IMG/VR virus record: IMGVR_UViG_3300043446_004321
Span: 1-35,859 of that record
Strand: one strand, 5' to 3'
Source: a virus
Length of the DNA: 35,859 nt
Below, piece by piece: positions 28,009 to 35,859 of this stretch. The notes under the pieces were generated by a model that did not search any database, was not told the origin of the DNA, and was given only the letters and a program-made list of their open reading frames with translations. Made by a program: the position numbers and the translations under genes. The first letter of the stretch is position 1, and the number at the start of each line of letters is the position of its first letter.

Positions 28009-28037
28009 ATTATATATGCGTGTTTACACTAAGTCAA
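28009..28037 (-). promoter_or_regulatory. Sigma70 promoter of the outer-membrane protein gene
   Basis: TTGACT, 17 bases, TATAAT on the minus strand. The leader of about 40 bases carries an AAAAGGA site. Confidence 0.8.
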
Positions 28038-28068
28038 CACAAAATCAACCTCAAAATTGCCAATTTGA

Positions 28069-30108
28069 TCAGGTTACCGGCACAACAACCGGAATTGGTG
28101 CCACTTCGGGATTGTCGGGAATTTGATTGGTGTTGTACATACTGGCCACACTCAATCTTGCTGTGTTGCGACCTTCACGCATGGCTCCCACAATGGCCTG
28201 GCCACCCAGAGTTGCGGTGTCAGCAACGTTTTCCAAAAACTCGGCCGCATCGCCTGAGGCTGTGAGCAGTCCGTAGTAGCCTAGATTTTGTGCAAAGGCG
28301 TAGATACTGTTCTTGTCTCCTGGCTGTAACAGGAAGTAGTCAATGCCGGCCTGACTTGTGTACTTGGCACTGAGGTTCATGAGGTTGGCCATGTAGACCC
28401 AGGCTGTGTTGAGTGTGGTCACATAAGGACTGGCACTGAGTGCGGCAATGGCTGTGTTGGCATCTGCTATATGGCTGATGGCCTGACCTTCGTTGGCTGC
28501 TGATGCAATGCCTGAGTAGGCTGTGTTAAGTGCGGCCAAACTGCCAGCAGTTTGAAGTGCATTGATGGCTGTGGTGGCTGTGTTTAATTGCGCGGCAAAA
28601 TTGTCACTGTCCAGCGCCAACCCTATCACATCATAGGTAGTAACCGTTCCATTGGGTCCGGTGCCTGTGGCCATGGTAGTTGAAATGTAGTCAGTTACAG
28701 AGGTGTCAACTGGTGTGGTCTGTGCCTGTATCAATGGCAGGTCAGCCATGGTGCTGAGACCTCCCAGGGTTGTGGGTGTCCAGTAGGCTGTGTTGTTGAT
28801 GTCTACGCCAGCCGGAACATCTTGGCTGGCACGATAGTATGCGGGCACCGGCGCACCTGTGTTGACCACAGCGTTGGCCAAATAAGGCTGTGCCACATTC
28901 CAAGGGTTATTGGTATTGCCCAAAATCGCATTGGCCAACTGTGGCAATGAGGTGGTGGGTATGTTGTTGATCTGTTGCAGGGCCACTTGAATGGCCTTGT
29001 TGGCAGTGGCCTCAGCCGGTGGGATGATCTTGCCCAGTTCATCACAGCCCGACGCAGTGGGCAAATAACTGTTGACCACTGGAGCAATGCTGGAATTGAC
29101 AGCACCAGTTGAGTTAAAAATAGGTATGGGCCCATTGACGCTGGGTGTTTGCAATGAAGCATAACTCAATGGAAACATTTTTACCGGGTTCAAGAGGTCT
29201 GCTAAAGATGTGATGTTGGGAGTGGTCACTTCCAGAATGTCCAATATTTGTGTTAGATCATCACCTGAGATCATGTCCATGGCCGAGTAGGCTACCCGTT
29301 GAAGTTTATCAAACTGATTGGGTGTTAGGCCGTTGGCATTGTTTAGTCCCACACGGTTGTCATTGACCAAGTTGGCAATGTCAGTTTTGGTCATGCCCAG
29401 GGCTATCATTGCACTTTGAAGTGCAGTCACAGTACGACCGTTGATGCCAGCCCTGGCCGAAATTTGTTGTATAAGTCCTGCTGGCGTGCCATACAAATCC
29501 AGTTTGTCCATGTTCCAGAGATTGCCTTGATTGGCCAAATCGATAGCAAAATTATTTAAGTCAGTGCTGACACTGGCTATGTTGGCAGTCACAAGGTCGT
29601 CCATGTTAGTAAACGTTGGACCTAGATACTGATTGGCATTGACAGAACTGTTGATAAATTTGTTTGTGGTCGATAGGTAACCTTGCACTGCCATAAAACC
29701 TTGACAGAATCGACCAGCATCACCGTTGCCAAGATAAGCCGCACAGGTCTGTTCGATCAACATTGAAAAACCAGATGGATCAATGGTACTGCCATCTGCT
29801 GTACCAAAATAATTGACCAAGTATTCACTTTCGAGATAAGGATAATTGCCCACAGGTGATTCTGGTATGCTATTGCCCAAGGCAGGACAAACTGTGGCAC
29901 CAATGGTCAACAGACTGGTCAAGGTTGATTCTGTGGCAAAAGATTTGCTCTTGTATGCAGTCACTGCCGCAAAAAAATTCTGCATCACAGTGGTGGCATT
30001 GAATGTGGCCAGGGCGGCAGCCAATGCAGTGGGAAAAGGTTTCAAACCTTGATTTTGCAACAGCGAGGTGGCCGCGGTGAGTTGTAACGGTGTTGTGATA
30101 CTAGCCAT
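28069..30108 (-). CDS. Large virion structural (probably tail-associated) protein
   Basis: A 679-residue protein, rich in Ala, Thr, Asn and Gly and low in charge, as typical of virion proteins. It starts MASITTPLQLTAATSLLQNQG. The sequence alternates helical and Asn/Thr-rich segments, with no enzyme motif. It is coupled by TAATG to the PAAR gene upstream. Similar long, low-charge proteins sit beside PAAR genes in aquatic T4-like phages, so a role at the baseplate, spike or tail is likely. Not proven. Confidence 0.7.
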   Translation of the reverse strand: MASITTPLQLTAATSLLQNQGLKPFPTALAAALATFNATTVMQNFFAAVTAYKSKSFATESTLTSLLTIGATVCPALGNSIPESPVGNYPYLESEYLVNYFGTADGSTIDPSGFSMLIEQTCAAYLGNGDAGRFCQGFMAVQGYLSTTNKFINSSVNANQYLGPTFTNMDDLVTANIASVSTDLNNFAIDLANQGNLWNMDKLDLYGTPAGLIQQISARAGINGRTVTALQSAMIALGMTKTDIANLVNDNRVGLNNANGLTPNQFDKLQRVAYSAMDMISGDDLTQILDILEVTTPNITSLADLLNPVKMFPLSYASLQTPSVNGPIPIFNSTGAVNSSIAPVVNSYLPTASGCDELGKIIPPAEATANKAIQVALQQINNIPTTSLPQLANAILGNTNNPWNVAQPYLANAVVNTGAPVPAYYRASQDVPAGVDINNTAYWTPTTLGGLSTMADLPLIQAQTTPVDTSVTDYISTTMATGTGPNGTVTTYDVIGLALDSDNFAAQLNTATTAINALQTAGSLAALNTAYSGIASAANEGQAISHIADANTAIAALSASPYVTTLNTAWVYMANLMNLSAKYTSQAGIDYFLLQPGDKNSIYAFAQNLGYYGLLTASGDAAEFLENVADTATLGGQAIVGAMREGRNTARLSVASMYNTNQIPDNPEVAPIPVVVPVT

Positions 30109-30389
30109 TATCCCGCTCTCACATCACCACTGCCACCGGCACGAGCATGTCCACAGGTGTCCGGACACCCAGTAAAAACTATAGGAATGCCGCCGGCTCG
30201 CACCGAACCATTGCCGCCTGTGGTAGTGGCGGCCTGATGTGGAGGGTGGGGTCTGCCCCAAGGTGCATGCGAACTCACAGGATTGCCGTTTACAGTGACT
30301 GGTCTACCATTTACACGCACAGAAGCGATGCCGCCAGAGACCACACCGCCTGCGCTGTTTGCATCACCATCTCGTTGTAGTCCTGGCAT
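30108..30389 (-). CDS. PAAR-domain tail spike tip protein
   Basis: A 93-residue Gly/Val-rich protein made of short beta repeats (GGIASVRVNGRPVTVNGNPV; GGNGSVRAGGIPIVFTG) with His/Cys residues (HPPHQ, CPDTCGH) able to bind a metal at the cone tip. PAAR proteins, such as T4 gp5.4, sharpen the central spike that pierces the host outer membrane. The ATG is 1 base after the next upstream gene's stop. Confidence 0.9.
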   Translation of the reverse strand: MPGLQRDGDANSAGGVVSGGIASVRVNGRPVTVNGNPVSSHAPWGRPHPPHQAATTTGGNGSVRAGGIPIVFTGCPDTCGHARAGGSGDVRAG

Positions 30390-30390
30390 T

Positions 30391-30690
30391 TTATCCCAAT
30401 ATAAGTTTTTTGTCTGGAACTTTGATGCCTGTGGTTGCTTCGATGTATTTCATTTTGACCGCGTCTTCAGCATAGGCATAAAGTGATATGCTGTTGATAT
30501 TTAGTTGGATTTCCCGCTTGATATCTGCGGTAAACAAACTGGGTACCAAGCCCATGCCTTGTGGCCCTGGAGCCACGCTTACAGGATCACTGACAGTGAT
30601 CCAGTCTATACCTGTTTTTTCAACACGAGCAATGAGTTCTTCTCCTGAATTGAGTTTGAATGTGTATACTTGATTTTGTTCGATTTGCAT
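30391..30690 (-). CDS. Conserved T4-like phage protein, possible Sm-like fold
   Basis: A 99-residue protein. MQIEQNQVYTFKLNSGEELI followed by strands up to ITVSDPVSVAPGPQGMGLVPS resembles an Sm-like small barrel, and the tail (KMKYIEATTGIKVPDKKLILG) is a conserved motif in T4-like aquatic phages as I recall. It lies 1 base from the PAAR gene and may be structural or a small regulator. Function unknown. Confidence 0.7.
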   Translation of the reverse strand: MQIEQNQVYTFKLNSGEELIARVEKTGIDWITVSDPVSVAPGPQGMGLVPSLFTADIKREIQLNINSISLYAYAEDAVKMKYIEATTGIKVPDKKLILG

Positions 30691-30691
30691 T

Positions 30692-31363
30692 TTAAACTTT
30701 CTGTAAAATATATTGATAATTAATCACTTTGACATCGATGTGTTTTTGAAACATGTTAACAAAAGCATCAATTGACATTTTGGGACGATCCAAGGAATCC
30801 ACAGCGGCTTTCCAAAGATAGTCATCAAAAATCATGTAACCATTCTTTTTCAACAGGCCAAATGCCATAACAGCATCTGCCAAGACCTCGTCTGCGCTGT
30901 GACTACCGTCTACATACACAAAATCAAATTGCGCATTTTGTGTGATCAACTCTGCCAGGGCATAAAAACTCAAAGTAGGCATGAGTCGAATGGTCTGGCC
31001 TGGCCGCTTGGACTGACTGGTATTGTGACAAAATATCTCTTCGATGATTCTGTTTTTGGGCGGACGTTCGTTTCTAAAAGCACTGAGCGCATCATGCGCA
31101 AATGGATCTATGCAAGTGATTGTGCCAGTGTCGGCCAGCAAATTTTCCAACATCCAACAGGTACTGCGACCTTCGTGACAACCAATTTCCAAGATAGATT
31201 CAGGAGGTGATTCCATCTGTGCTTTGACATATTCAAAATTCACCAGCCCGTTTGAAAACCAGTCGGCTGTGAAAAATTTGTTGGTTTCAAGGTCTGGTAT
31301 GTGAGTCTTCAACCAGTCCATGGTCATAGCACTGGGATCAAACAAGGCGTTTTCTAAGTTCAT
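30692..31363 (-). CDS. SAM-dependent methyltransferase (Methyltransf_24-like)
   Basis: A 223-residue class I methyltransferase. The SAM-binding motif is SILEIGCHEGRSTCWML, followed by acidic ITCIDPFAHD, the VDGSHSADEVLAD block after FDFVYVDGS, and FDDYLWK. This layout matches small-molecule or sugar methyltransferases of the type found in capsule or antibiotic clusters. The substrate is unknown. A good TAGGAGG site lies inside the end of the glutaredoxin gene, which it overlaps by 26 bases. Confidence 0.85.
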   Translation of the reverse strand: MNLENALFDPSAMTMDWLKTHIPDLETNKFFTADWFSNGLVNFEYVKAQMESPPESILEIGCHEGRSTCWMLENLLADTGTITCIDPFAHDALSAFRNERPPKNRIIEEIFCHNTSQSKRPGQTIRLMPTLSFYALAELITQNAQFDFVYVDGSHSADEVLADAVMAFGLLKKNGYMIFDDYLWKAAVDSLDRPKMSIDAFVNMFQKHIDVKVINYQYILQKV

Positions 31364-31559
31364 TAAACCCTCCTACCAATTCTTCATCTAAAAAGATTTG
31401 TGGTAACGTGCGAGCGTTTGGTACAGCGGCCAACAGGTCTTCTTTGTCCCAGCCATTGTTGATATTGCGTTCTTCGTACTCAATGCCTCGTGACTCCAGC
31501 AATGCCTTGGCCTGTGTGCAATAAGGGCACTGATCTTTTGACCATACAATGGCTTTCAT
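31338..31559 (-). CDS. grxC: Glutaredoxin
   Basis: A 73-residue thioredoxin-fold protein with the dithiol active site CPYC (C11, C14), the cis-proline TLPQIF, and the GGFNEL end of the glutathione-binding helix. It supplies electrons to the phage ribonucleotide reductase, whose genes are just upstream in the same operon. The ATG shares bases with the preceding stop (ATGA). Confidence 0.93.
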   Translation of the reverse strand: MKAIVWSKDQCPYCTQAKALLESRGIEYEERNINNGWDKEDLLAAVPNARTLPQIFLDEELVGGFNELRKRLV

Positions 31560-32020
31560 TGTTGTTCTCCTTGTAGTTGTGATGTGTCGTAGGTTTTGAA
31601 AAAGATGTCTTTCTTGATAGGACCGTAGTCGCCTGTGCCATGACGAACAATAAAGTCTTCGCCTGAACGATAATTCAAGGGCTCACCCCAACTGGTGTTT
31701 ACCACGCCGTCATGATCGGCCAATTTGGCTGTTTTCATGATTCTTTTAGGTGTAGCGGTGCCATCTCCATGATCATCGTATAGCCCTGCAAATTTAACTG
31801 GGCTAATGGGATAACGTTCGCCTTTGGGTCCGGTCATGATATAAAATCCAGCAGGATGATTTACAGGGCCTTCCAGTGTATCCACGGTACCTGAATCTTG
31901 AGCCACTTGATATTTGACTGGCACAGGTTTTTTAAATGTGGCAAAACTGCCAGTGCTGAACCAGGCATCGTCCACACGTGGTGCGATGTCTTTGATCGTT
32001 TTTTTAATATCGTCGTTCAT
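31556..32020 (-). CDS. Conserved protein between nrdB and glutaredoxin
   Basis: A 154-residue protein with two similar halves. Each has a segment like HPAGFYIMTGPKGERYPISPVKFAGLY or SGEDFIVRHGTGDYGPIKKDIFFKTY (read in parts), that is, a G-D/E-R-Y/P-I ... F-x-x-Y domain repeated twice. Such repeated beta domains occur in many bacteria and phages without known function. Coupled by ATGA to both neighbours. It may have an RNR-related or unrelated role. Confidence 0.7.
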   Translation of the reverse strand: MNDDIKKTIKDIAPRVDDAWFSTGSFATFKKPVPVKYQVAQDSGTVDTLEGPVNHPAGFYIMTGPKGERYPISPVKFAGLYDDHGDGTATPKRIMKTAKLADHDGVVNTSWGEPLNYRSGEDFIVRHGTGDYGPIKKDIFFKTYDTSQLQGEQQ

Positions 32021-33126
32021 AGTTCTGGTAGTTCCTCATAGTCAATCGAATCACTCATCACACCAATAACATAGTTGGTGCTTTCATTTTCTTGTAGAGC
32101 AGTTTGTTTCTTGCTGGTATCCACGTGCTTGGTAAACCAAGGTATGGGTGTCGAACGTGGATGATCCTCAGTGTACTTAATACCAATCTCTTTGAGTGCA
32201 TTAAATGCTGTGAAGTCCACAAAGTCTTTTAAAATCTGTGCGTTTAGGCCAATCACTGGGCCTTTCTGGAACAGGTAGTCGGCCCAGGCTTTTTCTTCAC
32301 GTATCACATCCAGGTACATTTGGTACACTTGGGCCTCGCACTGGGCTTTGGCAGCGGCAAAGCGCGGATCTTCTTTGACCACTTGATTGATCAACCATGC
32401 AGTCCACTCTTTGTGCAACATTTCATCTTGCAGGATCAATTGAATGATGTTGCCGTTGCCGATAAAGATCTTGTTTTCTACCATGGCCAGGCTGGTGGCA
32501 AAACTCACCATGAAGCGGAACGCTTCTAGTGCATAACTTGCGTTTAATGCCAACCAAATTGCTTGAATGTGTCCTTCTTCAGGCGAGTTGTTGGGGTCGC
32601 CATCTGCTTCTTTGATGCAGTTAAACTTATGTAAGTCATCGTAATACTTGCCCACGCTCGATGCCATGGCAACAATTTCTTCAGTGTCATGAATGGTGTT
32701 AAACACATCCTTGGGCACGTTGTAGATGTTGCGAATGATGTGGCTGTAACTGCGACTGTGAATGTTGGTTTCAAAGAATGTCCAGTTGTACACAAGACTT
32801 TCTAGTTCAGGAATGGAAATCACAGGTGTGAAGATCTGGCTGGGTCCACGACCTTGCAAACTGTCCAAGGCCGTTTGCCGCAACAAGTTTGATGTAAAGA
32901 TATGACGTACTGTGTCCGACGCATCTTTGAAGTCTTGTGCATCTTTGGTCAGTGATATTTCTTCAGGTACCCAAAAGAAACCGCGGGCCTCTTGTTCATA
33001 TTTGACCAGTTTGTTGTACTTGACTTCTTCAAATCTTTGTACCGTTACTGGGCCTGCTGGATCCAGGAACATCTTTCTAGCAAGATAGTCTGTTTTTGTT
33101 TTTAAGTTATATTGTTCTTTGCTCAT
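32017..33126 (-). CDS. nrdB: Class Ia ribonucleotide reductase small subunit NrdB
   Basis: A 369-residue di-iron tyrosyl-radical protein. The metal and radical region reads FFETNIHSRSYSHIIRNIYN: the E-x-x-H iron ligands and the radical Tyr (Y122 in E. coli) in RSYSHI. Later ligands appear in FIGNGNIIQLILQDEMLHKEWTAWL (E and H) and in the first helix as KDASDTVRH. It pairs with the NrdA encoded upstream to make dNTP precursors. The C-terminus IDYEELPEL would bind NrdA. It begins 1 base after the 53-residue gene. Confidence 0.95.
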   Translation of the reverse strand: MSKEQYNLKTKTDYLARKMFLDPAGPVTVQRFEEVKYNKLVKYEQEARGFFWVPEEISLTKDAQDFKDASDTVRHIFTSNLLRQTALDSLQGRGPSQIFTPVISIPELESLVYNWTFFETNIHSRSYSHIIRNIYNVPKDVFNTIHDTEEIVAMASSVGKYYDDLHKFNCIKEADGDPNNSPEEGHIQAIWLALNASYALEAFRFMVSFATSLAMVENKIFIGNGNIIQLILQDEMLHKEWTAWLINQVVKEDPRFAAAKAQCEAQVYQMYLDVIREEKAWADYLFQKGPVIGLNAQILKDFVDFTAFNALKEIGIKYTEDHPRSTPIPWFTKHVDTSKKQTALQENESTNYVIGVMSDSIDYEELPEL

Positions 33127-33127
33127 T

Positions 33128-33289
33128 TTAATCGTTCCAATGTCTTATCACACCTGCTACAATAAACAGGTTGGTTATTATATAGCATAACACAATTGCT
33201 GTTCTAATCAAAGCAATTAGATCAGACTCGCGGTCTGTGGCCCCAGACTTGTCGCCCAGGGCCTTGGCCCATATTCGCCACAACTTCAA
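33128..33289 (-). CDS. 53-residue single-pass membrane protein (TTG start)
   Basis: A short gene starting with TTG, which overlaps the stop of the isocitrate lyase gene (TTGA) and ends 1 base before nrdB. It begins [19 protein letters not shown] and then has a transmembrane helix ([23 protein letters not shown], read in parts) and VIRHWND. A small protein of this pattern recurs in aquatic phages near RNR genes as I recall. Function unknown; coupling ties it to the aceA-nrdB operon. Confidence 0.75.
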   Translation of the reverse strand: MKLWRIWAKALGDKSGATDRESDLIALIRTAIVLCYIITNLFIVAGVIRHWND

Positions 33290-34494
33290 TGAAATTGATC
33301 CGCTTCAGTTGAGGTTTTGTTTGCCACAGTGCTGGTAGCGCCAACTGCTTCACTGATCAAATCAAAGTATCCAACACCTACTTCGCGTTGATGTTTGACT
33401 GTGGTGAAGCCACGTTCTTGAGCCGCAAACTCGCGCTGTTGCATTTCTGAATAGCCGGCCATACCACGAGCCCGGTAGGCTTCGGCAAGTTCAAAGGTGG
33501 CAAGGTTTACACTGTGGAAACCTGCCAGTGTAATAAACTGGAACTTGAAGCCCAACTCGCCTAGTTCACGCTGGAAGGTTTCGCATTCTTCCTCTGACAA
33601 GAACTTGCGCCAGTTAAAACTGGGTGAGCAGTTGTAGGCCAGCAGTTGGTCTGGGAACTGTGCGTGTATGGCGTCGGCAAACTTTTTGGCTTGCTTGATA
33701 TCAGGAGTTGATGTTTCAAACCAAAGTAAATCAGCGTAAGGAGCATAAGATAGCCCGCGAGCAATGCAAGCATCGATGCCGTTACGGAACTTGTAAAAAC
33801 CTTCTTCAGTGCGTTCATTGATGATAAAGTCCTTGTCTAGTGGGTCATGGTCTGATGTAATCAGTGTGGCTGATTCGGCATCTGTTCTAGCCATGATCAC
33901 TGTGTCTACACCTGCAACATCTGCTGCCAGTCGTGCGGCGTTCAGTGTGCGAATCATTTGTCCTGTGGGAATAAGAACCTTACCACCCAGGTGTCCGCAT
34001 TTCTTTTCGCTTGACAGTTGATCTTCAAAGTGTACTCCAGCCGCGCCGGCTTCAATCATGGCTGCCATCAGTTCGTAGGCGTTAAGTGCGCCACCAAAGC
34101 CGGCTTCGGCATCAGCAACAATAGGCAAGAAGTAATCTGTTTCTACTTGGCCTTCTGAGTGTTCAATTTGATCGGCACGGCGGAACGCATTGTTAATACC
34201 CTTGACAACTTGTGGTACACTGTTTACTGGATACAAACTTTGATCTGGGTAGGTTTGATTGGCTGTGTTGTTGGCGGCAGCCACTTGCCATCCACTGAGA
34301 TAGATGGCCTTCAAGCCAGCCTTGGCATGTTGTACTGCCATCTGGCCGTTGTAAGCGCCCAGTGTGTTGATATAAGGCTCCGTGGCTAGAAGTTCTCGTA
34401 GTTTGTTTGCTCCACGACGTGCCAAGGTGTGTTCAATTTGCACTGACCCTTGCAGTTGTCGTACTGTATCTGTTGTATAATTGCGTTTTTTCAT
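33286..34494 (-). CDS. aceA: Isocitrate lyase
   Basis: A 402-residue enzyme (E. coli 434) that splits isocitrate to glyoxylate and succinate in the glyoxylate shunt. The catalytic loop is [15 protein letters not shown] with the base Cys. Other family blocks are [56 protein letters not shown], and the C-terminal [10 protein letters not shown]. All expected active-site residues are there. AAAGGA precedes the start, 9 bases after the nrdA stop. In the same operon as nrdA and nrdB, it is an auxiliary metabolic gene of the host's carbon metabolism. No malate synthase is present. Confidence 0.95.
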   Translation of the reverse strand: MKKRNYTTDTVRQLQGSVQIEHTLARRGANKLRELLATEPYINTLGAYNGQMAVQHAKAGLKAIYLSGWQVAAANNTANQTYPDQSLYPVNSVPQVVKGINNAFRRADQIEHSEGQVETDYFLPIVADAEAGFGGALNAYELMAAMIEAGAAGVHFEDQLSSEKKCGHLGGKVLIPTGQMIRTLNAARLAADVAGVDTVIMARTDAESATLITSDHDPLDKDFIINERTEEGFYKFRNGIDACIARGLSYAPYADLLWFETSTPDIKQAKKFADAIHAQFPDQLLAYNCSPSFNWRKFLSEEECETFQRELGELGFKFQFITLAGFHSVNLATFELAEAYRARGMAGYSEMQQREFAAQERGFTTVKHQREVGVGYFDLISEAVGATSTVANKTSTEADQFH

Positions 34495-34503
34495 TTTGGT
34501 CCT

Positions 34504-35859
34504 TTAAAGTTTGCATGCTTCACAATCCTCACCCTCAAGATCAAAGTCAATGATTTCAAGTGGTGCGGCTTCTTCTTGTTGTTTGACGCCTTGTTTGTTG
34601 ATTAGGCTGTAGTAGAAAGTTTTCAATCCCCAATAGTGTGATTGCATCAAGTTCTTGGCAATCAATGTTGTTGGCACTTTACGATCAGCAAAGTGTGCTG
34701 GATTGTAGAATGTGTTGGTGCTAATGCTTTGATCAACATAGGCTGCCAACACAGCCGCAGTTTTCAAGTAGCCATCACAATCTTTCTGGGCCCACATCAG
34801 TTGATATCGGTTCTTGAGTTTATGATAGTCAGGCACAACTTGTGTAAGGCTTCCTGCTTTGCTTTCCTTGACTGTAATAAGCGACATAGGCATTTCAATG
34901 CCATTGGTGCTATTAATAACCACACTGGAACTTTCAACAGGAGCGATAGCCATAAGTGTGGCATTGCGCACACCATAACTACGCATTTCTGCACGTAGGC
35001 CTTCCCAGTTCAGTTCAGGCGTAAAGTCCACGAGTTCGTTGACCCCGGTGGCACGTCGCTCCCAAGGAAAGACACCACGACCATACCAGGTCCGGTCAGA
35101 ATCTTTGCAACGGCCTCGCTCTTTGGCAAGTTCGACCGTGGCCTCAGTGAGGTAATAGGCCTGGTGCTCCATCCACGACTTAACCTCGGCCAAAGCGTCT
35201 TTGTCACCGTATTGCAATCCGCGCTTGGCATGCCAGTAAGCAAGGTTAGTAATGCCGATACCAAGCGGCTGGATTTCGTCATTCGAAAGCTGCGATTGGA
35301 TCGAGAGGAAGTCTTGGTAGTCGAGTATGTTACAGAGACTGCGTTGCAGAATTCTACAAGCGCGGCGCATATCTTCAGGATTTCTAAAGGCACCCCAGTT
35401 GATTGAGCCAAGGGTGCATAGGGCGATGCGACCTTTGTCATCATCAAGTCGCTTGAAAGGTTTTGTAGGTAAGAGGATTTCACAGCAAAGGTTACTCTGA
35501 TAAATGGTGTGATACTCAGGGTCAAACGGACCTTGGTTCATCACGTTGTCAATGAACACTAGATAAATGCGACCAGTGTCTGTTCGCTCCTTAAGAATAC
35601 CTGACTTGAAGACTTCTTCAGCAGACATAGTTTTTTTCCGGAGATCAGTTCGTGCTTCATAGCGGACATAAAGATCTTCAAAAAGTCTAGTGTTCCGGTA
35701 AAATGCTTCGTAGAGATCGGGTACCTCATTGGGGTCAAAGAAAGTGATATTCTCTTTGTTCTTGAAACGACGCCAAAAGAAAGCAGACAGAACCACCCCG
35801 TAGTCCATGTGTCGAACTCGCGTTTCTTCTGTTCCTTGATTGTTCTTGAGCACAATGAG
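34504..35859 (-). CDS. nrdA: Class Ia ribonucleotide reductase large subunit NrdA (partial)
   Basis: The C-terminal 451 residues; the N-terminus lies beyond the right edge. The catalytic triad is in QSNLCCEILLPT (Asn, Cys, Glu, host SNLCLEI), the second active-site Cys in GRIALCTLGSINWG, and the radical-transfer Tyr pair in LKTFYYSL. The C-terminal redox pair is EDCEACKL. It reduces ribonucleoside diphosphates to deoxy forms with NrdB; glutaredoxin 3 kb downstream can recharge it. Together with the aceA and nrdB genes it forms one operon. Confidence 0.95.
   Translation of the reverse strand, partial: LIVLKNNQGTEETRVRHMDYGVVLSAFFWRRFKNKENITFFDPNEVPDLYEAFYRNTRLFEDLYVRYEARTDLRKKTMSAEEVFKSGILKERTDTGRIYLVFIDNVMNQGPFDPEYHTIYQSNLCCEILLPTKPFKRLDDDKGRIALCTLGSINWGAFRNPEDMRRACRILQRSLCNILDYQDFLSIQSQLSNDEIQPLGIGITNLAYWHAKRGLQYGDKDALAEVKSWMEHQAYYLTEATVELAKERGRCKDSDRTWYGRGVFPWERRATGVNELVDFTPELNWEGLRAEMRSYGVRNATLMAIAPVESSSVVINSTNGIEMPMSLITVKESKAGSLTQVVPDYHKLKNRYQLMWAQKDCDGYLKTAAVLAAYVDQSISTNTFYNPAHFADRKVPTTLIAKNLMQSHYWGLKTFYYSLINKQGVKQQEEAAPLEIIDFDLEGEDCEACKL

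Noticed and set aside
28803-29162. Alternate frame inside the structural protein gene
   Set aside because: A shadow of a low-complexity coding region; no start signal.
30494-30502. TAAATA motif within the 99-residue gene
   Set aside because: It lies inside a coding region with no gene start at the proper distance; probably chance.
1-35859. CRISPR arrays, integrase, insertion sequences
   Set aside because: No regularly spaced repeats, transposase or integrase motifs, or terminal inverted repeats were seen.

Overview
The window is a piece of a large tailed-phage genome of the T4-like myovirus type that infects a Gram-negative host. It was probably assembled from an aquatic, perhaps freshwater, metagenome; that source is inference. 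The phage diagnosis rests on dense, mostly minus-strand gene packing with ATGA/TAATG/TTGA start-stop overlaps, many copies of a T4-type late promoter (consensus near TATAAATA), a phage ribonucleotide reductase and glutaredoxin set, a T4-type ATP-dependent DNA ligase, a PAAR tail-tip protein beside a large structural protein, an HNH homing endonuclease, and many small conserved phage proteins of unknown role. Signal-peptide proteins, an outer-membrane barrel and PstS imply a Gram-negative host. No tRNA, rRNA or CRISPR array was found.

Layout. 1-3.4 kb: a gene start at the left edge, then a plus-strand group (YhhQ/VUT-type transporter, Lys/Pro-rich small protein, DUF4337-like membrane protein, coiled-coil membrane protein, fatty-acid desaturase). 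3.4-9.05 kb (minus): a shortened C-family DNA polymerase, a glutamine-amidotransferase-like protein, PstS under an apparent Pho box, small membrane or exported proteins, and UvdE. 9.15-13.7 kb: amidinotransferase, 2OG-Fe(II)-type oxygenase, nucleotide-sugar dehydrogenase and a possible glycosyltransferase, which together look like a glycan or small-molecule modification set. 13.7-18.6 kb: metallophosphoesterase, ClpS, Hsp20, ribosomal protein bS21, ClpX and a membrane/zinc-ribbon protein, that is, a proteostasis and translation takeover module. 18.6-23 kb: a tightly coupled operon of small unknown proteins plus a Bax-inhibitor-1 family membrane protein, fed by a strong sigma70-like promoter lying at a displaced copy of the ligase 3' end. 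23-26.2 kb: a protein with a T4-style capsid-targeting N-terminus, an HNH endonuclease, and the DNA ligase. 26.2-28 kb: small early-type genes with near-identical sigma70 promoters, and an outer-membrane protein. 28-31.4 kb: structural protein, PAAR tip, small conserved protein, methyltransferase. 31.3-35.9 kb: glutaredoxin, nrdB, isocitrate lyase and partial nrdA.

How it fits together. Host takeover genes (RNR, glutaredoxin, ClpX/ClpS, bS21, Hsp20) sit with metabolic genes (isocitrate lyase, PstS, desaturase, queuosine-precursor transporter). Two promoter classes are readable: host-like TTGAC(A/C/T)-N17-TATAAT promoters, and T4-like TAAATA late promoters. Several promoters of both classes put the start codon at the predicted transcript start (leaderless messages), while two leaders carry a hairpin with a conserved loop and covarying stems. 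The strongest unusual items are the isocitrate lyase inside the RNR operon, the hairpin pair, the duplicated ligase 3' end flanking an HNH cassette, the repeated VAE-G motif in the putative injected protein, and the Pho box on pstS.
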